This document shows positions 1 through 7,368 of a stretch of 14,001 bases of DNA, piece by piece. Numbering within the stretch: the stretch's first letter is position 1; every line of letters starts with the position of its first letter. This stretch comes from Deltaproteobacteria bacterium (GTDB lineage: Bacteria > Myxococcota_A > Polyangia > JAAYKL01). Made by a program: the position numbers and the translations under genes. The notes under the pieces are model-generated. The model was given only the letters and a program-made list of their open reading frames with translations, searched no databases and was not told the DNA's origin. The stretch covers positions 1-14,001 of the forward strand of contig JAABTR010000198.1 in the NCBI GenBank assembly GCA_011389755.1. Direction: 5' to 3'.

Positions 1-1
1 G

Positions 2-1126
2 GCGCTCATCGACGCCGGCGTGCCCCTCGAGGTGGTGGAGAACGCGGCGCGCACCCTGCCGGTCACAGGTTACGATTTGCGGCTCGAGAAGGTGCAGCGC
101 AGCGCGGTCACCGCGACCCGGTTCATCGTCGATGTGGAGCAGGCTCACCAGCCCCACCGGCATTACGCCGACATCAAAGACATGATCGCGGGCAGCGACC
201 TGTCGGGCGAGACCAAGTCACTGGCGCTGGATATTTTCGAGACTATCGCCCGGGCCGAGGCGCGGGTCCACGGCAAGAGCCTGGATGAGGTCCACTTTCA
301 CGAGGTCGGCGCGGTGGATTCCATCGTCGATATCGTAGGGGCCGCGGCCGCTCTGTCTCACCTCGGCGCCGAGGTGACCTGCGCGCCGGTGCCGCTGGGA
401 CACGGTATGATCCGCACCGCTCACGGGGCGCTCCCTGTCCCGGCGCCGGCCACCTTGCTCATCCTCGAGGGGGTCCCCGTAGAGGGCACGGAGATCGCGG
501 CGGAGCTGACCACCCCCACGGGCGCGGCCATCGTCAAAGCCGCGGCGCGGCGCTTTGTGAGATTCCCGGAGATGGTGCCCCGGCAGGTGGGCTACGGGGC
601 GGGCACCCGGACCCACGAGACCCGCCCGGGCCTCTTGCGGGTCGTGCTCGGCGACGCGCACCCGACGTGTCTCAAGGGTCACGGGACGGCGTGCGAGGTC
701 ATCGAGGCCAACATCGACGATATGACCGGAGAGGTGGCCTCGGCCGCGGCGGCGGCCCTGCACGAAGCCGGCGCCCTCGACGTGTGGTTTGCCCCCATCC
801 AGATGAAAAAGGGACGCCCGGCGCTGAAGCTGTCGGCGCTGTGCCGCCGGGAGGACTTGGATCGCCTGGTCACGACGGTCTTCGACAGCACGTCGACCAT
901 AGGCCTGCGTCACTATCCGGTGGGGCGCTTCGAGATGAGCAGGCACATCGACGAGGTGGACACGCCTTACGGAAAAGTGCGCGTCAAGATCTGCTCGGGC
1001 CCGGGGGGCAGCACCAACGCGGCGCCCGAGTTCGATGACTGCGCGGCTCGGGCCGCCGAGCACAAGGTCCCGGTCAAGAGGGTCTTGGCCGTGGCGGCCG
1101 GGCTCGCCCAGGCGCGTTTTCGATAG
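2..1126 (+). CDS. larC: LarC, nickel-pincer cofactor nickel insertion protein (5' end outside window)
   Basis: LarC inserts nickel into the pyridinium-3,5-bisthiocarboxylic acid mononucleotide cofactor used by LarA-type lactate racemase and related racemases/epimerases. The visible 374 codons are open from the first bases, so the gene begins upstream; about 20-25 N-terminal residues are probably missing, judging by the usual family length near 400. Family hallmarks are clear: HFHEVGAVDSIVDIVG (from base 293), a TTPTGAAI segment, YGAGTRTHETRPG, EANIDDMTGE, and a C-terminal stretch containing PIQMKKGRP and STSTIGLRHYPVGR. In Lactiplantibacillus plantarum larC is split into two frames joined by programmed frameshifting; here it is one continuous frame. 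Partners larA, larB and larE are not visible and would have to lie upstream or elsewhere. The gene ends with TAG and is followed by a 50-bp gap. Family assignment is firm. Confidence 0.93.
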   Translation, partial: ALIDAGVPLEVVENAARTLPVTGYDLRLEKVQRSAVTATRFIVDVEQAHQPHRHYADIKDMIAGSDLSGETKSLALDIFETIARAEARVHGKSLDEVHFHEVGAVDSIVDIVGAAAALSHLGAEVTCAPVPLGHGMIRTAHGALPVPAPATLLILEGVPVEGTEIAAELTTPTGAAIVKAAARRFVRFPEMVPRQVGYGAGTRTHETRPGLLRVVLGDAHPTCLKGHGTACEVIEANIDDMTGEVASAAAAALHEAGALDVWFAPIQMKKGRPALKLSALCRREDLDRLVTTVFDSTSTIGLRHYPVGRFEMSRHIDEVDTPYGKVRVKICSGPGGSTNAAPEFDDCAARAAEHKVPVKRVLAVAAGLAQARFR

Positions 1127-1153
1127 TCACGTGCGCGAATTGGCCCTGCGTTC

Positions 1154-1163
1154 TGACATGTCA
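1154..1163. promoter_or_regulatory. 10-bp perfect palindrome upstream of the vWA lipoprotein gene
   Basis: TGACATGTCA is perfectly self-complementary and lies 13 bases before the GTG start of the following gene, in a gap of only 50 bases. It could be an operator half-site pair or chance. No clear -35/-10 pair or Shine-Dalgarno sequence was found around it. Confidence 0.2.
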
Positions 1164-1176
1164 TAGACTTCTTACC

Positions 1177-2556
1177 GTGAACATCATGGAGCCTGACACG
1201 CAAAGATATCGCGAGAGCTCGGCGCTTCGGGCCGCTGCCTTCGCGGCCTTGACGGCGGTGGCCGTCCTCGGTTGCTCGGAGAAAAGCGGCGAGGCCAGCG
1301 GCGGCTCGTGTCTGGAGGTGGACCGGGTGGTCGTGGAGCCCTTGCCGCCAGCGGGCGTGCGGGTGGGCTTTCGCGTCTTGGGCTGCGACCAAAAACCGGT
1401 GACGCCGCTCAAGAAAAGCCACGTCACCGTGGTCAACGATGTCCGGTCCGAGCCCTTCGGCGCCGGAGGTGAGGGCGGCGGCGTCTCGGCGCCGCGGGAG
1501 CCTTCGGACATCGGGCTCTACACGGTGCTCGCCTTGGATTTTTCCGACTCCATCTTCACCACCGAGAAGCTCGACCACGTCACCGACGCGGCGCTTGAGT
1601 TCATAGACCAGTTCGTCTCTCGCCGTCCGCAGAATCTCAAGCACAAGGTGGCGATCTACGCCTTCGGGGCCACGTCCAAGTCCGAGTGGGTGATCGATTT
1701 TTCCGACAGCTCCGCGGACCTGGTCGAAGCGGTGGAACGGCTGCGCACCGGGGGGAGCCGCGGCGGGACCAACCTGTACGGAGCCTACACGACGGCGCTG
1801 AACCACATGATGCAGGTGGGAAGCCCCGACGAACGGGTGGTGGAAAAATTCCTCATCTTCATGACCGACGGCTCCCACGAGGCCGACGAGGGCGACGCGA
1901 TGCGCGAGGAGGCGCTCAAGCGTAAGGAGCAGAGCGGGGTCGTGATCTTCACAATCGGGATCCGAGGCAACTACGACGAGCGGGAGGTGCGCGAGCTGGC
2001 GAGCAGGCCGGATTATTCTCACCTCGCGAAGAGCTCCGAGTCGCTGCCGACCCTGTTTCGAGACGTGGGCTGGCAGGCCCACTCCTTGGTCACGTCGAAC
2101 TACGTCATCGGTGTGTGCACCCCGGTGGAGTTCGGTCAGCCGAGCCTGACATTTCGAATAGATATCGACGGTTTGAGCGCCTCGGAGACGGTGCCGTACC
2201 CTTCCGGACCGCTCAACGGCGACCTCACGAAGTGCGATCCCCTGCAGGTGGCCGGTGTGCCGAACGAGTGTCCGGTCAACTCCGGTTACCCGTGCCTGTG
2301 CGATCTGTCGAGATGCCAAGACGGAAGCCCGTGCGTCGGCGTCTACTACCTGGGCGATATCAACTTCGGCTTGTGCGCCAAGCCGTGCGAGACCGACGAA
2401 GAGTGCGAAATCGATCAAGAAGCCCAGGGCACCTGCGCGCTCCAAATCGACGAGTTCGAGCCCACCTACTGCGTTTTGCGCTGCGAGTCCCACCATCAGT
2501 GCCCCGAAGGCGAAAGCTGCGGCGACGTCGCCGGTCAGTCTATCTGTCACCCCTAA
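1177..2556 (+). CDS. von Willebrand factor A domain lipoprotein with cysteine-rich tail
   Basis: Predicted exported lipoprotein of 459 residues. A hydrophobic stretch (about residues 17-32) ends in the lipobox VLGC, making Cys33 the likely acylated residue. A vWA domain follows (about 115-300) with a complete metal-ion-dependent adhesion site: D121-F-S-D-S125, T198 within GGTN, and D231 in MTDGS. It should therefore bind a divalent cation and a protein ligand. The C-terminal part, from C353 to the end, holds 15 cysteines in short spacings, as in disulfide-rich tails of many myxobacterial surface lipoproteins. Start choice is GTG 1177 or in-frame ATG 1186; neither has a good Shine-Dalgarno sequence, and both keep the signal peptide. 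It stands alone: larC lies 50 bp upstream on the same strand and a convergent toxin gene lies downstream. The ligand is unknown. Confidence 0.88.
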   Translation: MNIMEPDTQRYRESSALRAAAFAALTAVAVLGCSEKSGEASGGSCLEVDRVVVEPLPPAGVRVGFRVLGCDQKPVTPLKKSHVTVVNDVRSEPFGAGGEGGGVSAPREPSDIGLYTVLALDFSDSIFTTEKLDHVTDAALEFIDQFVSRRPQNLKHKVAIYAFGATSKSEWVIDFSDSSADLVEAVERLRTGGSRGGTNLYGAYTTALNHMMQVGSPDERVVEKFLIFMTDGSHEADEGDAMREEALKRKEQSGVVIFTIGIRGNYDEREVRELASRPDYSHLAKSSESLPTLFRDVGWQAHSLVTSNYVIGVCTPVEFGQPSLTFRIDIDGLSASETVPYPSGPLNGDLTKCDPLQVAGVPNECPVNSGYPCLCDLSRCQDGSPCVGVYYLGDINFGLCAKPCETDEECEIDQEAQGTCALQIDEFEPTYCVLRCESHHQCPEGESCGDVAGQSICHP

Positions 2557-2582
2557 CCATCAAAAACCTGCCCAGCATCTCG

Positions 2583-2607
2583 TCCACCGGGTCCACCGGT
2601 CCACCGG
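2583..2607. repeat. Short tandem repeat, three copies of TCCACCGG
   Basis: TCCACCGG occurs at 2583, 2592 and 2600, followed by a degenerate TTCACC. The array lies in the 61-bp gap between the convergent vWA lipoprotein and hicA-like genes. It contains the palindrome ACCGGT but has no T-rich tract, so it does not look like an intrinsic terminator. It resembles a small slippage-prone microsatellite. Confidence 0.6.
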
Positions 2608-2617
2608 TTCACCAAAC

Positions 2618-2860
2618 TCAACCAAAAAGCTGCTGCATCAGCTGTTTTTTGTCGACGCGGAAGTGGTGCACCAGCTCCCACAAGACGGCGTTTATTTTTC
2701 CTATGGTGAGTTGGCGCTTTTGAGGCACCGTGATGTGGTGCTCTCCGTTTCTTTGCGTGGTCAACCGGATGTGGCTGCCGCTCTGACGGGTGGGCTCGTA
2801 GCCGAACTCCTTGAGCGCGCGGATGAGCTCGTCGGTGGAGATATCCCGCGGTCTCTTCAT
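2618..2860 (-). CDS. hicA: HicA-like toxin (mRNA interferase family)
   Basis: Small basic protein of 80 residues matching the HicA/YcfA family, toxins with a dsRNA-binding-like fold that cleave mRNA in a translation-independent manner. The conserved core is visible: an N-terminal LIRALKEFGYEPTRQSGSH segment with the catalytic-type His30 in GSHIRL, followed by HHITVPQ and a C-terminal helix IGKINAVLWEL. The frame is open further upstream to an ATG at 2923, but ATG 2860 gives the normal family N-terminus (MKRPRDIS). It also overlaps the stop of the upstream antitoxin gene by 4 bp (ATGA), so translation is probably coupled. The order is antitoxin first, the reverse of classical hicAB. Activity as a toxin is inferred from the family and not shown by sequence alone. 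Confidence 0.85.
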   Translation of the reverse strand: MKRPRDISTDELIRALKEFGYEPTRQSGSHIRLTTQRNGEHHITVPQKRQLTIGKINAVLWELVHHFRVDKKQLMQQLFG

Positions 2861-3087
2861 GGCTCGAGGATCTCTTCGCGGACAATCTCGATAAAGGAGA
2901 GCTTGATGCGCACCGGCCTGCACTCTTCATCGAAGTGACAGCACACCGCGTCTCTGATCTCCTTTTCGAGGCTCACGAGATCGTCCGCTTCGGTCATAAT
3001 GCAGGCGCCCACGGAGTGGGCTGTGTACCCCCCGTCTGCCCGTGTCTGGACCAGGAACTCAAATTCGTCGTAGTTCGGATCTTCCAT
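2857..3087 (-). CDS. hicB: HicB-like antitoxin, short form without a DNA-binding domain
   Basis: Acidic 76-residue protein with the HicB partial RNase H-like fold signature: GGYTAHSVGACIMTEADD followed by a helix (EKEIRDAVCCHFDEE) and a final strand. HicB proteins sequester HicA by covering its active site. Many HicB proteins carry a C-terminal ribbon-helix-helix or HTH domain for autoregulation. This one stops right after the fold, so it probably cannot repress its own promoter. Members of this short subfamily are often mislabelled as an oxoisovalerate dehydrogenase subunit. Start ATG 3087 has a weak purine-rich GAGACGAG upstream and lies 6 bp after the stop of the GIDE-like gene. The stop TGA overlaps the toxin start. 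Confidence 0.8.
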   Translation of the reverse strand: MEDPNYDEFEFLVQTRADGGYTAHSVGACIMTEADDLVSLEKEIRDAVCCHFDEECRPVRIKLSFIEIVREEILEP

Positions 3088-3093
3088 CTCGTC

Positions 3094-3618
3094 TCATTTC
3101 GGTTTGGGGTGCCGATCGCCTTGCTCGACAGGGGCGCTCAGGCGTCTGCGCACCAAGATCTCGAGTCTGCCCTTTTTGCCGGCGCGCAACGAAAAATTCA
3201 CAGCGGGCTCGGATCCTCGTGGCGTGTCGACAGCTCCTCGGGCGCGAATGATATCGCCCTCTCGAAGGAGCTGGGCCACGTATCGCCGGATCCCCTTCTT
3301 GCCTTCGAGCCCCCGAGTGGTGACGCCCTCTCGGACCAACAGCCCATCGGTCTTTTCCGGAATCCAGACGCGGCCGGTTCCGTCGTCGATGTAGAAACCG
3401 GCGCAGCGCTGCTCGACGCCCTGGGGGATCCACATCTTGCGTCCGGCCCCGCGCATGGGCCGCTGGTACGACTCCTTCATCTTGTCGTAGTAGACGCAGC
3501 GCACCGATGTCCCCGAAACGGAGATCGTGTCTTTGGCGATCACGCGTCCTTCGATGACGACGTCGCTGCTTTTGGTCACTTTTTCAATTTTGGTTCGCGA
3601 TCGGAATCTGAGAAACAT
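3094..3618 (-). CDS. GIDE/OB-fold-like protein upstream of hicBA
   Basis: Protein of 174 residues without a signal peptide or membrane segment. It resembles the GIDE domain (named for eukaryotic MULAN/GIDE E3 ligases, also found alone in prokaryotes). It has VVIEGRVIAKDTISVSGTSV followed by RCVYYD (a small-barrel strand pair preceding the conserved C-x-YY), then FYIDDGTGRVWI, and a late LLREGDIIRARGAV strand. There is no RING finger, so a ubiquitin-ligase role is not implied, and unlike most GIDE proteins it has no transmembrane segments. The C-terminus is basic (LVRRRLSAP to PKPK). It is the first gene of a tight unit with the HicB- and HicA-like genes, with only 6 bp before hicB. A purine-rich GGGAAAGG precedes the ATG at suboptimal distance. 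Function unknown; the family call is moderate and based on pattern recognition. Confidence 0.6.
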   Translation of the reverse strand: MFLRFRSRTKIEKVTKSSDVVIEGRVIAKDTISVSGTSVRCVYYDKMKESYQRPMRGAGRKMWIPQGVEQRCAGFYIDDGTGRVWIPEKTDGLLVREGVTTRGLEGKKGIRRYVAQLLREGDIIRARGAVDTPRGSEPAVNFSLRAGKKGRLEILVRRRLSAPVEQGDRHPKPK

Positions 3619-3890
3619 ATCGTGCAGCTGCCTTTCCCTGACCTTCGTCCTTTTGGGTTAGGTCTTTTGGCGACCATCATACTCCAAGCAGCCGGCCGAA
3701 AACAGTCGATGAGTCGCCTCCCAAGGGTTTTTGTGCTTCTGGAAATCTTGGCAACTCGGAAAGAACGCCGCGGCGGGGCTGAAAGGGGAGCATTTTTCGC
3801 CGGAACCTGGTAGTTTGGTAAGTAGCTCTTGGAGCGAAGGCAAGGGGAGGGGCAAAGGGAACGAAGAGCCCGCGGCGATGGCGAGGTCAG
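3619..3890. other. Divergent intergenic region between the GIDE-hicBA unit and the sigma-factor cluster
   Basis: This 272-bp gap should hold both divergent promoters. Reading leftward, TATGAT (3676-3681 on the plus strand as ATCATA) is a possible -10 about 58 bases before the GIDE-like start, but no convincing -35 accompanies it. Reading rightward, GGAACC at 3802-3807 resembles an ECF-type -35, without a clear -10. GAGG at 3883-3886 is a likely ribosome binding site for the next gene, with short spacing. No RNA gene, inverted repeat or terminator was recognised. Confidence 0.4.
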
Positions 3891-5042
3891 ATGCCTTTTT
3901 GCAGAGGATACGGGGGGATTTGGGGGCTCGTGGCCCTCGTTGTGGCGGTCTCGATTTTTGCATGCGGGATCGGTCGATCACAACCAAAGCGCCCCATCGT
4001 ATTTGTAGCGACTGACGAACAAAAAAAAGAGGTTTCGGCCCTGCTCGAAGCGGTCTTGGGGCAGCTCGTGGACCAGCCGGTGTCCAGCGAGCTGCTGTGG
4101 ATGAGCGACCTGCCGACGTCACTCCCGAAGCAGCTCGAGATCGCCGACGAGCTGGGGCGTGAGCATCAAGCGATCGCGGTGTTCTGGCTGACGCTCGATG
4201 AAAATGAGGTGGTCCATCTCTACCTGACCGTCCCGCGCTCGGGGCGGGTCACTTACCGGCGGCTCTCGAGCGATGACGGCGTCTTGGGCGAGGTCCTCGG
4301 GGTGATCGTCCGCACCTCGGTAGGGTCCATCTTGGCGGGGGGAGACGTTGAGGTGGCGCTGGGAGAGTCCAGCACGGTCCAGATCGCAAAGGCCCAACCG
4401 GCCGAGGTCGCCCCGATACGAGACGAAAAGAATGTTGTGCCAGGGCCCCCTGGCGACGACCTCGAGCGCTCCATCGTCGCCCAGGACCCCGGGCAGGCGT
4501 CAAAGATCAAAGGCCCGCAGCTGGGTATCGAGGCGGGGTATCGTTTCGAATCCTACTCGAAAAAACACCCGGCCCTGTCGGGGATCTCGGTGGGTTTGTC
4601 GGTTCGTTTCGCCTCCCACTGGGCGATCACCGCACGGACCGCGTTTGTCTTGACCGAGCTCGCGGTCGATAAGAAAACCGTCGCGTTGGAGCTGCGCCGG
4701 CATCCTTCGTCTCTCGATTTATATCTTTTCGACAGTTTCGGCGCCTTCGACTTGGGGGTCGCGGCTGGCTTTGGCCTCGACGTGGTGGATGAAGAAGTTT
4801 CGACCATCGATGATTTGGAACCCTACGGTTCGAGGCGGGAGATCATCTTTTCGGGGTTTTTGGAGCTGCGGTCTGAGATGCGCGTGTGGGCCGATCTCTT
4901 CGCGTGGGCTTCGGCCGGGGTCCACGTGCCGTTCAACCCGGTCGACTACGTGGCGAGGACGCCCGCTGGGGAGATGACGGTGGCACAGTCCTTCGTGGTG
5001 AGACCGGTGGCTCTGGTGGGCTTGACCTATAGACCCTTTTAG
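3891..5042 (+). CDS. Exported hypothetical protein, N-terminal alpha/beta domain plus probable outer-membrane barrel
   Basis: Protein of 383 residues not recognised as a named family. A hydrophobic stretch (about 10-25) ends at SIFAC, so it is exported and possibly a lipoprotein at Cys25, although Phe at -2 is atypical for a lipobox. Residues about 33-150 look like a compact alpha/beta domain. Residues 150-205 form a Pro- and charge-rich linker. From about 205 to the end, alternating hydrophobic/polar strands (for example LGIEAGYRF, GISVGLSVRF, VRPVALVGLTYRPF) and a terminal Phe suggest an outer-membrane beta-barrel or barrel-like domain. GAGG lies 4 bases before ATG. The stop is 32 bp before the ECF sigma gene, which suggests a shared transcript and a role as an envelope input or target of that system. 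An A8 tract at 4021-4028 lies inside the gene. Confidence 0.75.
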   Translation: MPFCRGYGGIWGLVALVVAVSIFACGIGRSQPKRPIVFVATDEQKKEVSALLEAVLGQLVDQPVSSELLWMSDLPTSLPKQLEIADELGREHQAIAVFWLTLDENEVVHLYLTVPRSGRVTYRRLSSDDGVLGEVLGVIVRTSVGSILAGGDVEVALGESSTVQIAKAQPAEVAPIRDEKNVVPGPPGDDLERSIVAQDPGQASKIKGPQLGIEAGYRFESYSKKHPALSGISVGLSVRFASHWAITARTAFVLTELAVDKKTVALELRRHPSSLDLYLFDSFGAFDLGVAAGFGLDVVDEEVSTIDDLEPYGSRREIIFSGFLELRSEMRVWADLFAWASAGVHVPFNPVDYVARTPAGEMTVAQSFVVRPVALVGLTYRPF

Positions 5043-5100
5043 ACGTCCAAGACGGGAGAGACAAAAAAAAAGACATGACGGAAAAAAAAGACGTCCAAGA
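5041..5100 (+). repeat. 12-bp direct repeat flanking the ECF sigma start
   Basis: AGACGTCCAAGA occurs perfectly at 5041-5052 and 5089-5100, on either side of the ATG at 5075. The first copy starts within the preceding gene's stop codon and the second lies inside the first codons of the sigma gene. A related CGACGTCCACGA (10 of 12) occurs at 7415-7426, upstream of the leucine-rich repeat genes. The core GACGTC is palindromic. Confidence 0.6.
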
Positions 5101-5755
5101 AAAATCCCCGAAGACACTTAATGGGGTGATGAACCAAGACGCCGCGACAACAAATTTGGAGCGAAAGCGAGGCGGCTACGAGAGCGATGTCGCTTTGACT
5201 CGCGCGGCCGCCACGGGCGACCACGTGGCACGCAGGGACTTGGTCAGCAGACTCTTGGACTCGGTCAGGCGCACGGTCACCTACTTGATGGGCGCGGACA
5301 TGGACGCGGAGGATCTGGCACAGGTCGCGCTCATTCACATTTTGCGCTCTGCAGGGGCGTTTCGCGGCGACTGTAGCTTGGAGTATTGGGCGGACCGCAT
5401 CGCGGTCAGAACGGCGATGAAGCACATCAATAAAAGACGCAGGCGCGAGAACCTCAGCGCGGGAGTCTGGGAGCCGCCGGCAGAATACCTGTCGGTGGAC
5501 GATCAGACGAGCCGGCGCAGGGTGCGCGTCCGGCTGGCCGAGCTTTTGCAAAAGCTCTCGCCGGAGCGCCGCACGGCGGTTGCGCTTCACCACGTTCAGG
5601 GGTATGACCTCTTAGAAATTTCGGAGATGACCGGCTCCCCGGTCAACACGGTCCGCGATCGTCTGCGGGTGGGGCGAAAGCAGCTAAAGAAACATATCCT
5701 GCGTGATCCGATGCTCAAAGAGTGGGTCGCAAAGGGGGGTGAGCCATGGCAGTGA
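5075..5755 (+). CDS. ECF-type RNA polymerase sigma factor
   Basis: Sigma-70 family factor of 226 residues with the two-domain ECF layout. Region 2 (about 50-125) includes DAEDLAQVALIHIL from residue 77 and the FRGD-containing segment before WADRIAVRTAMKHI. Region 4 (about 160-210) includes LSPERRTAVALHHVQGYDL and the recognition-helix part GSPVNTVRDRLRVGRKQL. A 45-residue N-terminal extension before region 2 is longer than usual. ATG 5075 is preceded by GGGAG at a long 16-base spacing; the in-frame ATG 5129 (residue 19) is an alternative start that would still keep both regions. An A9 tract lies just before the start and an A8 tract at codons 3-5. The 3' end overlaps the anti-sigma-like gene by 10 bp, the usual arrangement for a sigma factor and its regulator. 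Target promoters are unknown. Confidence 0.92.
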   Translation: MTEKKDVQEKSPKTLNGVMNQDAATTNLERKRGGYESDVALTRAAATGDHVARRDLVSRLLDSVRRTVTYLMGADMDAEDLAQVALIHILRSAGAFRGDCSLEYWADRIAVRTAMKHINKRRRRENLSAGVWEPPAEYLSVDDQTSRRRVRVRLAELLQKLSPERRTAVALHHVQGYDLLEISEMTGSPVNTVRDRLRVGRKQLKKHILRDPMLKEWVAKGGEPWQ

Positions 5756-7368
5756 CGCCTAAAAGCGAATGCGATAAGCGTCTGGAGCTCGAGCTGGGAA
5801 AAGCCGAGGGCGCGTCGCTGCATCTCGAGCAGGAGCAGTGGCTCTCGGATCACTGCGTGGTTTGCGAGGCCTGTGAGATCGAACGAGACGTCTTGTCGGT
5901 TTTGGCGGACGATACCGGCCCCGGTGCGGCTCGAGAGCTCGATGAGCTCTCCCGTCGGAGACTTGTCGAGGATATCGTAGCTCGCGCCGATGCTCTTATT
6001 TTTGACGATGAGTTGGATTCGGAGGAGCCTCCCAAGGCGGGTCGTTTTTCGATGGCAACGAGATTCGCGGCCATCGGTGCCGCCGCGGCGGTTGTCTTGT
6101 TGACTTTCGGGGTCTGGAAGTTCCAGCGAGCTCCATCCCTCCAGCTCCAGGCGCCCCCGGCGCAGATGGCTCACAGTGTGCCGCCCGCACAGGATATCAG
6201 CGGCGGTTTTGCGCTCATCTCCGGTGATGTGAGCGTCGAGGGCATCGCGGCCTCTTTCGACGGCCGGCTCGAGCTTGGGCAACTTCTTGAGACCGGACAA
6301 GGGCGGGCGGTTGTCGCTCTGCCCACCGGGATCCAGCTGTCCTTAGGCCCCGAGACGAAGGCCAGCTTGGACAGGCCCGATGAGGACCATCTCGAAATCA
6401 TATTGACGCGCGGCGATCTCCTCGCTTCTGTGGATCCGGCAAGGCAGGGCCCTTTGCTCAGCGTCGTGACGCCGTCGGGGCGGGTGCGTGTTACCGGCAC
6501 GGTCTTTTCGGTCACCTCGCGAGAAGAGCGCATGGATGTTCGGGTTTTGCGGGGAAAAGTCGAGGTGGAGGACGGCGGCGACAAGGTCCATAAACTCCGG
6601 GCCGGCAAGGCGTTGTCCCTCGGCAACGGCTCTGAGCAGCGCGGTCTCGAGGAACTCGAAGAGGAGTCTTTGTGGGTAGATGTGGAGCGTTTCGAGCTCC
6701 TCTCGGCCCAGGACGAGGCGCTGGTGGAGATAGGCAGCGTCCCGAGCGGGGCGCTGGTGGAGATCGACGGGTGCTTTCTGGGAGCCACGCCGCTGCTGGC
6801 GGCGGTTCGTCCGGGGCACCGCCGCCTCACCCTCAAGGTCGGCAAAGATGAGATGGTGCGAGAGCTCATCGATGTCGGCTCGGGAGCCTATCTGTCTCGG
6901 ATGTTCGACCTGCACGATCTGGACGCGGGGGCTGCCGACGAAGAAGCGAAGCTGAAGCTCTCTGAGAATCGGGGCAGCCCCGAGGCCAGGCTCTCGGCGC
7001 CTGACCTTCTAAGGCGGGCGCAGAAACAGCGGCGCGCAACGAACTGGCGAGCCGCTGCCGCGTCTTTGAAGAGGCTCGTGCGCGAGCATCCCAGGAGCGC
7101 CGAGGCTATGACCGGTCGAGTGTCTTTGGGCGTCATCGAGCTCGAGAAGCTGCGCTCTCCGGCCAGCGCCCTGCGTAGATTCAATTCATATCTGTCTTCC
7201 CGGGGAAGAGGTCCCCTCGCTCAGGAAGCCTTGTATCACAAGGCTCGGGCGCTGCGGACCATGGGGCGCTTCAAGGACGAAAAACAGACCTTGGAGCAAT
7301 TTGTCGACAGGTTCCCCAAGGCGATCCAGATCACACAGATCCAAAATAGACTCGAGCAGCTCGACTGA
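5746..7368 (+). CDS. Transmembrane anti-sigma-like regulator with FecR, PEGA and TPR regions
   Basis: Protein of 540 residues that probably controls the adjacent sigma factor from the inner membrane. The cytoplasmic N-terminus contains H36-x3-C40-x2-C43, the motif of zinc-type anti-sigma domains. A single membrane segment follows at about 107-124. The exported part carries a FecR domain (about 158-300, including ALPTGIQLSLGPETKASL and SGRVRVTGTVFSV), a PEGA domain (about 326-392, VEIGSVPSGALVEIDGCFLG), and a helical TPR-type region (about 420-540). FecR proteins pass envelope signals to ECF sigma factors, PEGA domains are typical surface modules, and TPRs bind partners. ATG 5746 lies inside the end of the sigma gene with GGGG a few bases upstream, so translational coupling is likely. 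The fusion is larger than classical FecR (near 320 residues). Confidence 0.88.
   Translation: MAVTPKSECDKRLELELGKAEGASLHLEQEQWLSDHCVVCEACEIERDVLSVLADDTGPGAARELDELSRRRLVEDIVARADALIFDDELDSEEPPKAGRFSMATRFAAIGAAAAVVLLTFGVWKFQRAPSLQLQAPPAQMAHSVPPAQDISGGFALISGDVSVEGIAASFDGRLELGQLLETGQGRAVVALPTGIQLSLGPETKASLDRPDEDHLEIILTRGDLLASVDPARQGPLLSVVTPSGRVRVTGTVFSVTSREERMDVRVLRGKVEVEDGGDKVHKLRAGKALSLGNGSEQRGLEELEEESLWVDVERFELLSAQDEALVEIGSVPSGALVEIDGCFLGATPLLAAVRPGHRRLTLKVGKDEMVRELIDVGSGAYLSRMFDLHDLDAGAADEEAKLKLSENRGSPEARLSAPDLLRRAQKQRRATNWRAAAASLKRLVREHPRSAEAMTGRVSLGVIELEKLRSPASALRRFNSYLSSRGRGPLAQEALYHKARALRTMGRFKDEKQTLEQFVDRFPKAIQITQIQNRLEQLD

Noticed and set aside
967..2550. Long open frame (527 codons) on the minus strand opposite larC and the vWA gene
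   Set aside because: It is antisense to two genes with clear family motifs. Its translation is Arg/His/Val-rich low-complexity sequence typical of a shadow frame in GC-rich DNA.
2935..3813. Plus-strand open frame of 292 codons opposite the HicB and GIDE-like genes
   Set aside because: The minus-strand proteins show real family motifs and tight spacing; the plus-strand translation shows no recognisable domain.
3802..3830. ECF-type autoregulated promoter (GGAACC) before the exported-protein gene
   Set aside because: Only the -35-like half is convincing; no matching -10 was found and no second site in the window supports it.
3658..4122. Minus-strand open frame of 154 codons in the divergent gap
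   Set aside because: It has low-complexity Pro/Ser/Arg composition, overlaps the exported-protein gene, and shows no motif.
5082..5089. Frameshift or sequencing error in the sigma gene at the A8 tract
   Set aside because: The frame is open on both sides and leads into intact sigma regions, so no error is needed to explain the sequence.
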